From NCBI GenBank assembly GCA_002492725.1, contig DLAF01000029.1:1-25177 (forward strand): a stretch of DNA of 25,177 nt, given 5' to 3'. Below are positions 6,840-12,530 of the stretch, piece by piece; the stretch's first letter is position 1, and each line of letters begins with the position of its first letter. The notes below the pieces were generated by a model. The model was not told the DNA's origin, did not search any database, and saw only the letters and a list, made by a program, of their open reading frames with translations. A program made the position numbers and the translations under genes. The stretch comes from Lachnospiraceae bacterium UBA7054 (GTDB taxonomy: Bacteria; Bacillota; Clostridia; Lachnospirales; Lachnospiraceae).

Positions 6840-7388
6840 ATGAAAAGGGTATTGCGGGAAGTCTTAAGTACAAGTCTGTATCTGCTGTGCGTTTTGTGCG
6901 TGATTTATCTGACAATCCATTTTGTGGGGCAGAGAACGCAGGTGCAGGGAAGTTCTATGGAACCGACGCTCAGTACGGAGGATAATCTCATCGTTGACAA
7001 GATCAGTTATCGTTTTCATGAACCGGAACGTTTCGATATTATTGTATTTCCTTTCCTGCCGGATTGGCCGGAGAAGAAAACCTATTTTATCAAGCGCATT
7101 ATCGGTCTTCCGGGAGAGACGATCCAGATAGATGAGGAGGGAAATATCTATGTGAATGATGCCCTTTTGGAGGAAAATTACGGTAAGGAGACGATTTTAG
7201 ATCCCGGCCGGGCAATCGAACCGATCAAGCTGGGGAAGGATGAGTATTTTGTCCTGGGGGATAATAGGAACAACAGCTCCGACGGCAGGGATCCGGTTGT
7301 CGGCAATATCAAGCGGGAAAACATTACCGGCAGGGCATGGCTGCGCATTTATCCGTTTCATAAATTTGGATTTGTGAAGCATCGCTAA
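6840..7388 (+). CDS. lepB: Type I signal peptidase (second copy)
   Basis: This is a second Ser-Lys signal peptidase of 182 residues. It has one N-terminal transmembrane segment (about 10-29), the catalytic box QGSSMEPT (Ser39), the Lys box YFIKRIIGLPGET (Lys85) and the FVLGDNRNNSSDGRD box. It differs clearly from the first copy outside these motifs: a shorter N-terminus without the lysine stretch, and an extra FLPDWPEKK stretch between the Ser and Lys boxes. The two are therefore diverged paralogues and not a recent duplication. It starts 18 bp after rbgA and 18 bp before rnhB, which suggests co-transcription. Different substrate preferences are possible but cannot be read from the sequence. 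Confidence 0.95.
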   Translation: MKRVLREVLSTSLYLLCVLCVIYLTIHFVGQRTQVQGSSMEPTLSTEDNLIVDKISYRFHEPERFDIIVFPFLPDWPEKKTYFIKRIIGLPGETIQIDEEGNIYVNDALLEENYGKETILDPGRAIEPIKLGKDEYFVLGDNRNNSSDGRDPVVGNIKRENITGRAWLRIYPFHKFGFVKHR

Positions 7389-7406
7389 TAGCAGCAGGAG
7401 AAGCGT

Positions 7407-8180
7407 ATGAATAAGATGGCAGAAAATATTGGATCGATCAGGCAAAAATTTCAGGCGGCGGCACTTAGTGAGCTGCCTGTTTTGCTTTCGTCCTATGAGA
7501 CAGATGAGAGGGCCGGCGTGCAGGCGGTGCTGTCACAGGCAAGAAAGCGGCTCCTTGCCTATGAGAAAGAGGCAGCGCGGACGGAGGCGCTTAAGCGTTA
7601 TGAAAGAGAATATAGCGCTTATACTCATATCTGCGGCATTGACGAGGTGGGAAGAGGACCGATTGCCGGTCCGGTGGTGGCAGGGGCAGTTATTTTGCCG
7701 AAAGATTGTGATATCTTATATATCAATGATTCCAAGAAACTCTCCGAAAAAAAGAGAGAGGAGCTTTATGAGGTCATCATGGAAAAGGCTGTTGCGGTGG
7801 GGCTTGGCTACAGTGCGCCGGAGAGGATCGACGAGATCAATATTTTACAGGCTACTTATGAGGCCATGCGGGCGGCCATCGCCAAGCTCAAGGTAACACC
7901 TGATATTTTATTAAATGATGCGGTGACGATACCGGGGGTGGATATCAGACAGGTTCCCATCATCAAAGGGGACGCTAAGAGTATCTCCATCGGTGCGGCC
8001 AGCATCGTGGCGAAGGTGACGAGAGATCGGCTCATGGCGCAGTATGACGAGGTCTATCCGATGTACGGATTTTCCTCCAATAAGGGTTACGGCGCGCAGG
8101 CGCACATAGAGGCCCTGAAAAAGTACGGGCCATGTCCTATTCACAGGAAATCTTTTATCACGCATTTTTGCGAGGTGTAA
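7407..8180 (+). CDS. rnhB: Ribonuclease HII
   Basis: RNase HII cleaves the RNA strand of RNA/DNA hybrids and nicks at single ribonucleotides in DNA. The 257 residues have an N-terminal helical extension of about 70 residues, common in Firmicutes. The catalytic core follows with GIDEVGRGPIAGPV (Asp79, Glu80), LLNDAV (Asp171) and ASIVAKVTRDR (Asp207), the four acidic residues of the DEDD site. GRG for minor-groove sensing is intact. It ends three bases before the TTG start of the FliK-like gene, and its last codons supply that gene's ribosome binding site. Confidence 0.96.
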   Translation: MNKMAENIGSIRQKFQAAALSELPVLLSSYETDERAGVQAVLSQARKRLLAYEKEAARTEALKRYEREYSAYTHICGIDEVGRGPIAGPVVAGAVILPKDCDILYINDSKKLSEKKREELYEVIMEKAVAVGLGYSAPERIDEINILQATYEAMRAAIAKLKVTPDILLNDAVTIPGVDIRQVPIIKGDAKSISIGAASIVAKVTRDRLMAQYDEVYPMYGFSSNKGYGAQAHIEALKKYGPCPIHRKSFITHFCEV

Positions 8181-8183
8181 AAC

Positions 8184-9983
8184 TTGAATCTGAATCATGT
8201 ACAAAAAAAAGAAAATCAGAGTCTGCGCGCTGCGGACGCGGCGCGGGCGGCGGCAGGAGTCGGTAAGGGCGAGCGGTTGATGCGCCTGCAAAACGAAGTA
8301 CGCGCGTTAAAGCCAGGGCAGACTATTCAGGGTACGGTAGTGGGGCGAAACGGCAATTCCGTGCAGATTGAGCTTGCACAGGATTTTTCCATCAATGCAA
8401 AGCTGGATAAAAGCGTCAGTTTGGCACTGGGGCAGATGTTGAGCTTCGAGGTCAAGGCCAACGCCGGCTCTTTCATGTCTCTTGCGCCCCTTTATACCAA
8501 TACCGCCAATACGGCTACAATCCTGCGGGCTCTCTCGGCGGCTTCCCTGCCGGAAACAGCGGGTAATATCGAGATGGTAGCCAGGATGATGGAGGAGGGG
8601 ATGCCCATTGACAAGGAATCCATTTTGAACATGAGCAGACAGATCATGGATTTCCCAGGGCAGGATCCGGCTTCCATCATACAGATGGCAAAGCTGGAAC
8701 TTCCCGTGACGGCGGAAAATATACAACAGTTTGAACAGTATATGAATATGAATCATCAGATCCTGGGGAGCGCGCATACGGTTGCGGAGGAGCTGCCCCA
8801 GGTATTCCGTGAGCTTGTGCAGGAGGGGCAGGGCGATAAGGCCCTTGCCTTTTATGAAGCTGTCCTATCCGCTTTCACAGAAGAAGGCGGGGAGGAAGGC
8901 GCGGTCGTCAGCCTGCGTTCGGGAGCGGGGCCGGTGTTGGAAGAAGCGGTACAGACTTCTCAGACCGCACAGGAAATGGAAACACTGGCTGATTCGCAGA
9001 CGGAAGCTGCGGGAAATGCGCAGAATATGCAGAACGCAGAGGCGGAAACGGCAGGAAAGACGGCGCAGATGCCCCTGCCAGAGCAGGCCGTATCCGAAGA
9101 ACAGGCATCCTCTGTGAAAACAGGTGCGGAAAACGCGCAAAATTCACAGGCGCAGGCGCCTGTGCTCACCGAGAAGCAGTGGGAGGGCTTAGCGAACGAA
9201 CTGCGCAGACTTGGTGTGGCGGAGGAGACTGCGGAACAGATCAAGGATGGAAGCATGCCGCCAAAAGAGGTTTTGAATCTGGTCAAAAATCTTCTTCCCA
9301 AAGCAATGCGGGGGGAGATTCCCGAAAGGGACATCCGGGGTTTGCTTGGCGGCAGGGAATTTCAGGCGCTTTTGAAGGAAGAAATCGGCCGTCAGTGGAC
9401 AATAGCGCCGCGGGAGGTCGCGGACAAAAAGCAGGTGGAGCAGCTCTATGAGAGGATCAGGGAGCAGACGGCAAGGCTTACGCAGGCTTTGGAAACAGCA
9501 GGAAAGGCGGATGCGTCCGCCGGCAGAAGCGTGCAGAATCTCCAGAACAATGTAGATTTTATGAATCAGATGAACCACCTCTACGCTTATGTGCAGCTTC
9601 CTCTGAAAATGCTGGGAAACGAGGCGCATGGAGACCTTTATGTCTATACGAACAAAAAAAATCTGGCGGCGAAAGACGGACAGGTCAGCGCCCTGCTGCA
9701 TCTGGATATGGAACATCTGGGACCGCTTGACGTTTATGTGACCATGAAGGATAAGCAGGTGTCCACCAATTTTACGGTGGCGAACGATGACGTGCTTTCG
9801 CTGATCGAGGCGCATATTGATACGCTGAATCAGAGGCTGACGGGCAGGGGATATTCCGTGAAAACGCAGATGAGCGTGAAGGAGGCCAAAGAGGAAGCGG
9901 AGGAGTCCATCATGCAGACAATCCTGCATCAGCAGAAGAATATCTCGGTGTTAAGCAGGACCTCCTTTGATATGAGGGCATAA
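8184..9983 (+). CDS. FliK-like protein (YlqG position), C-terminal Flg_hook-like domain
   Basis: This is a 599-residue protein of uncertain function. The N-terminal ~200 residues include an OB/barrel-like stretch (LKPGQTIQGTVVGRNGNSVQ). The middle (about 230-330) is low-complexity, rich in Ala, Glu and Gln. The C-terminal ~115 residues (LYVYTNKKNLAAKDGQ, LDMEHLGPLDVYVTMKD, LIEAHIDTLNQRLTGRGY) resemble the FliK C-terminal domain, which senses hook length and switches FlhB specificity. In Bacillus subtilis the same place after rnhB is held by ylqG, followed by the FlhB-like ylqH, as here. The start is TTG 8184, with GAGGTG 6 bp upstream. No other flagellar gene is in the window, so a flagellar role is not shown. 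Confidence 0.7.
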   Translation: MNLNHVQKKENQSLRAADAARAAAGVGKGERLMRLQNEVRALKPGQTIQGTVVGRNGNSVQIELAQDFSINAKLDKSVSLALGQMLSFEVKANAGSFMSLAPLYTNTANTATILRALSAASLPETAGNIEMVARMMEEGMPIDKESILNMSRQIMDFPGQDPASIIQMAKLELPVTAENIQQFEQYMNMNHQILGSAHTVAEELPQVFRELVQEGQGDKALAFYEAVLSAFTEEGGEEGAVVSLRSGAGPVLEEAVQTSQTAQEMETLADSQTEAAGNAQNMQNAEAETAGKTAQMPLPEQAVSEEQASSVKTGAENAQNSQAQAPVLTEKQWEGLANELRRLGVAEETAEQIKDGSMPPKEVLNLVKNLLPKAMRGEIPERDIRGLLGGREFQALLKEEIGRQWTIAPREVADKKQVEQLYERIREQTARLTQALETAGKADASAGRSVQNLQNNVDFMNQMNHLYAYVQLPLKMLGNEAHGDLYVYTNKKNLAAKDGQVSALLHLDMEHLGPLDVYVTMKDKQVSTNFTVANDDVLSLIEAHIDTLNQRLTGRGYSVKTQMSVKEAKEEAEESIMQTILHQQKNISVLSRTSFDMRA

Positions 9984-10001
9984 AAAGAAATTCTAATGCT
10001 C

Positions 10002-10015
10002 ACAGCAGAGGCTGT
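10002..10015 (+). terminator. Small hairpin after the FliK-like gene
   Basis: ACAGC (10002-10006) pairs with GCTGT (10011-10015) around AGAG, followed by TTCGC. It lies 19 bp after the stop codon. The stem is short and the T run is only two to three bases, so it is a weak terminator candidate. Confidence 0.3.
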
Positions 10016-10033
10016 TTCGCAAAGAACTTCTAA

Positions 10034-10079
10034 GTTTTATGCCAGAGAATGCCTAAAAACGGCATTCTCTGCGCTGAAA
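10034..10079. repeat. Palindromic repeat unit 1
   Basis: The core AGAGAATGCC (10044-10053) pairs perfectly with GGCATTCTCT (10061-10070) around a 7-base loop. The stem extends outward through TTTTATGC and GCGCTGAAA with G-U pairs and single-base bulges. A second copy lies 70 bp downstream with the same core and the same flanking AAGTTT and GCGCTGAAA sequences. The unit looks like a REP-type or small non-autonomous palindromic element. There is no T run, so a plain terminator explains it poorly. Confidence 0.75.
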
Positions 10080-10103
10080 GGACGGGACGCCTAGAAGCAT
10101 TAA

Positions 10104-10150
10104 GTTTCACGCAGGAGAATGCCATAAAGCAGCATTCTCCGCGCTGAAAC
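10104..10150. repeat. Palindromic repeat unit 2
   Basis: This is the second copy of the palindrome. GTTTCA (10104-10109) pairs with TGAAAC (10145-10150), CGC (10110-10112) with GCG (10141-10143), and GGAGAATGC (10114-10122) with GCATTCTCC (10132-10140), leaving one bulged base on each side. Where unit 1 has A-T pairs or G-U pairs, unit 2 often has the compensated pair (for example GGAGAATGC against AGAGAATGC, with matching changes on the other arm). This suggests the hairpin shape is kept. It ends 22 bp before the FlhB-like gene. Confidence 0.75.
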
Positions 10151-10172
10151 GAGTTTATTATGGAGAAATGAC

Positions 10173-10463
10173 ATGGAAAAGAAGCAGGAAAAAGTGAAAC
10201 AGGCGATAGCCTTAGAGTATGATCCGGATGATGAGGCGCCCCGTGTCATAGCCTCGGGTAAGGGGGCGCTTGCGGAGCGCATCATCGAACGGGCCAAGGA
10301 GGCGGATGTGCCGATCCACCGGGACGACAAACTGGCGGATACGCTTTCCAGATTGGAAATCGGAGAGATGATCCCGCCGGAGCTTTATGAGGTGGTGGCG
10401 GAAATCCTGGTCTTTGTGGACTCTGTGGATAAAGTAAGGGCTAAGATGACGAAAGGTACTTGA
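10173..10463 (+). CDS. Stand-alone FlhB C-terminal-domain-like protein (YlqH-like)
   Basis: The 96 residues match the cytoplasmic, post-cleavage part of FlhB/YscU export-switch proteins: AIALEYDPDDEAPRVIASGK, ERIIERAKEADVPIHRDDKL, LEIGEMIPPELYEVVAEIL. There is no transmembrane domain and the self-cleaving NPTH motif is absent. The protein begins about where the fragment after cleavage would begin. In full FlhB this domain binds FliK, and here the FliK-like gene is the upstream neighbour. A ribosome binding site GGAG lies 8 bp before ATG 10173. The stop is one base before the yraN start, so the two are translationally coupled. Its function is unknown. Confidence 0.85.
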   Translation: MEKKQEKVKQAIALEYDPDDEAPRVIASGKGALAERIIERAKEADVPIHRDDKLADTLSRLEIGEMIPPELYEVVAEILVFVDSVDKVRAKMTKGT

Positions 10464-10464
10464 G

Positions 10465-10824
10465 ATGAATACGAGAGAGAAAGGGGCACAGAAGGAAGAA
10501 GAAATCTGTGCCTATTTACGTTCTAAGGGCGTGAAGATACAGGAGAGAAATTTCCGTAACAGGCAGGGAGAAATCGATATCATCGGTTATGACGGAGATT
10601 ATCTGGTCTTTTTTGAGGTGAAGTACCGCGCAGGAAAGAACAGGGGCAGCGCGGCGGAAGCAGTGGGTTTTGCCAAACAAAAGAAAATCTGTCGGGTGGC
10701 GGATTACTACCGTGTGCTGCATCACTGTGCGGAGGATACGCCGCTTCGTTTTGATGTGGTGGCGGTGGACGGAGAGCAGGTTTCGTGGATCAAAAATGCG
10801 TTTGACTACATTTACCGATATTAA
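10465..10824 (+). CDS. YraN/UPF0102 family nuclease-like protein
   Basis: The 119 residues belong to the UPF0102 (YraN) family, which has a restriction-endonuclease/Holliday-junction-resolvase fold and no firmly set role. Visible motifs are KGAQKEEEICAYLRSKG, NFRNRQGEIDIIGYD (Glu and Asp of the nuclease-like centre), LVFFEVKYR (Glu-x-Lys) and the C-terminal LRFDVVAVD. Length is normal. It starts one base after the FlhB-like stop and is 12 bp before pgeF. Confidence 0.92.
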   Translation: MNTREKGAQKEEEICAYLRSKGVKIQERNFRNRQGEIDIIGYDGDYLVFFEVKYRAGKNRGSAAEAVGFAKQKKICRVADYYRVLHHCAEDTPLRFDVVAVDGEQVSWIKNAFDYIYRY

Positions 10825-10836
10825 GGGGGTATTTTG

Positions 10837-11691
10837 ATGGATTGGCACAGACACGAGAATAAGAGACAGGTACGCATCAATCAGGCGGGGGAGTCGGTTT
10901 GGCTCGCGTTTCCCATTTTAGAGGAAATTAGCTGGGTGAATCATCTGTTTTCTACCAGAATGGGCGGGGTGAGCGAGGGGATATTCCGCTCTATGAACTT
11001 AAGTTATACGAGAGGGGATGACAAGGAGGCTGTGGACGAGAATTTCAGACAGATTGCGGGTCTCCTTTCCTGCAGTGTGGAGGATATCGTCTGCACGGAC
11101 CAGACGCACACCACCAATCTGCGGGTGGTGGGGAAGGCGGACGGCGGCAAGGGCATCACGCGGGAAAAAGATTACCGGGATGTGGACGGCCTGCTCACGG
11201 ATGAGCCGGGTGTCTATCTGGCTGCTTTTTTCGCGGACTGCGTGCCTCTTTATTTTGTGGATACCAGAAGGCGTGCCATTGCACTGGCGCATTCCGGCTG
11301 GCGGGGCACTGTGGCCCGCATGGGGCAGTGTGTGGTGGAGAAGATGCAGGAGGTCTACGGGACCGATCCCGCAGACCTTACAGCGGTGGTGGGGCCTTCT
11401 ATCTGTCAGGAATGCTATGAGGTCAGCGAGGATGTGGCGCAGGCTTTTGCAGAGGCGTTTCGCGGGCCGGGGCAGGCGGAGGAACTTCTCCTAAAAAAGG
11501 GCGGCGGCAAATATCAGCTCGATCTTTGGCGGGCTAACGAGATCGTGCTTACGGAGGCTGGTATCCCGGCAGAGCAGATTCAGGTGACGGATCTCTGTAC
11601 TTGTCATAACAGCAGTTATTTATTTTCCCATCGGGCCAGTCACGGGCAGAGAGGAAATTTAGGCGCTTTTCTTGGGATAAGCGATTGTTGA
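10837..11691 (+). CDS. pgeF: Laccase-domain protein PgeF/YlmD (polyphenol oxidase family)
   Basis: This family (YfiH/YlmD) was long called polyphenol oxidase. Studied members act as purine nucleoside phosphorylase/adenosine deaminase-like enzymes or as peptidoglycan-precursor editors. The 284 residues carry the metal-site motifs QTHTTN (His), FADCVPLYF (Asp-Cys), ALAHSGWRGTVARM (His), VGPSICQECYEV, and the C-terminal CTCHNSSYLFSHRASHGQRG. ATG 10837 is chosen because AGGGGGT lies 7 bp upstream. TTG one codon earlier is the alternative. It is the last gene of the run that begins at flhB-like. Confidence 0.92.
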   Translation: MDWHRHENKRQVRINQAGESVWLAFPILEEISWVNHLFSTRMGGVSEGIFRSMNLSYTRGDDKEAVDENFRQIAGLLSCSVEDIVCTDQTHTTNLRVVGKADGGKGITREKDYRDVDGLLTDEPGVYLAAFFADCVPLYFVDTRRRAIALAHSGWRGTVARMGQCVVEKMQEVYGTDPADLTAVVGPSICQECYEVSEDVAQAFAEAFRGPGQAEELLLKKGGGKYQLDLWRANEIVLTEAGIPAEQIQVTDLCTCHNSSYLFSHRASHGQRGNLGAFLGISDC

Positions 11692-11716
11692 TAAAATGCG
11701 TGAATAAACGTAAACT
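11688..11716 (+). promoter_or_regulatory. Candidate promoter for the two-component system
   Basis: TTGATA (11688-11693) and TAAACT (11711-11716) are 17 bp apart, with five and four of six consensus bases. The -35 overlaps the pgeF stop codon. The remaining ~85 bases before the regulator gene are A/T-rich with no better candidate. Confidence 0.4.
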
Positions 11717-11802
11717 TAAGAATATATTAAAGAAATTCCCATCTATTCCTTTATCTTTATCTGTTTCAATTAACCTAACAGTTTACGAAAGAGAGGAGAA
11801 TC

Positions 11803-12498
11803 ATGGCCAACATACTGGTGTGCGACGACGACAGGGAGATTGTGGACGCGATCGAGATCTATCTGATGCAGGAGGGTTATACGATTTTTAAGGCATATGA
11901 CGGGCAGGAGGCAATCCGCGTCTTAAAAGAGCAGCAGATCCATCTGCTTCTCATTGACATTATGATGCCAAAGCTCGACGGCATTCATGCCACCTTAAAG
12001 ATCCGGGAATATTCCAGCATTCCCATTATATTCCTGTCGGCAAAGTCGGAGGACAACGACAAGATTTTGGGGTTAAATATCGGCGCGGACGACTATATTA
12101 CAAAGCCGTTTAATCCGCTGGAGCTGGTGGCGCGGGTGAAATCCAACCTCCGCCGCTATACTACGCTCGGAAATCTCAATACGGAGAACAATGCGCTTTT
12201 CCAGGTGGGCGGTCTGTGTATCAACGACGACACCAAAGAGGTGACGGTGGACGGAGAGAGTGTAAAGCTGACGCCCATTGAGTATAACATCCTCTTGCTT
12301 TTGGTAAAAAACTGCGGCCGGGTGTTCTCCATCGACCAGATCTACGAGAGCATCTGGAACGAGGAGGCCATCGGCGCGGACAATACGGTGGCAGTGCATA
12401 TCAGGCATATCCGGGAGAAAATCGAGATCAATCCCAAGGAGCCCCGTTACCTAAAGGTCGTGTGGGGTGTGGGCTATAAGGTCGAGAAGAGCGTGTAG
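11803..12498 (+). CDS. OmpR/PhoB-family response regulator
   Basis: This is the DNA-binding output half of a two-component system. The 231 residues contain a receiver domain (1-~118) with the acidic pocket CDDD (8-10), phosphoacceptor Asp52 in LLLIDIMMPKLDG, Ser79 and Lys101 in YITKPF. A winged-helix DNA-binding domain follows (about 130-231; VKLTPIEYNILLLLVKNCG, ending VVWGVGYKVE). The ribosome binding site is GAGAGGAG, 5 bp before ATG 11803. The partner kinase starts 32 bp downstream. The receiver-plus-winged-helix form matches the VanR/PhoP group. Its target genes cannot be told. Confidence 0.96.
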   Translation: MANILVCDDDREIVDAIEIYLMQEGYTIFKAYDGQEAIRVLKEQQIHLLLIDIMMPKLDGIHATLKIREYSSIPIIFLSAKSEDNDKILGLNIGADDYITKPFNPLELVARVKSNLRRYTTLGNLNTENNALFQVGGLCINDDTKEVTVDGESVKLTPIEYNILLLLVKNCGRVFSIDQIYESIWNEEAIGADNTVAVHIRHIREKIEINPKEPRYLKVVWGVGYKVEKSV

Positions 12499-12530
12499 GA
12501 GCCTGACAGTGTTTAAGATGGAGGAAAAGT

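Noticed and set aside
9189..9929. 246-codon - strand open frame over the FliK-like gene
   Set aside because: It mirrors the codon bias of the + strand gene; composition is Leu/Arg/His-rich as expected for a shadow frame, with no start signal.
10031..10153. CRISPR repeats
   Set aside because: Only two units, each a self-complementary palindrome with diverged sequence, no spacer pattern and no cas genes.
10100..10330. - strand small open frame across the palindromes and FlhB-like gene
   Set aside because: It is a shadow of the FlhB-like gene extended by the palindromes, with no ribosome binding site.
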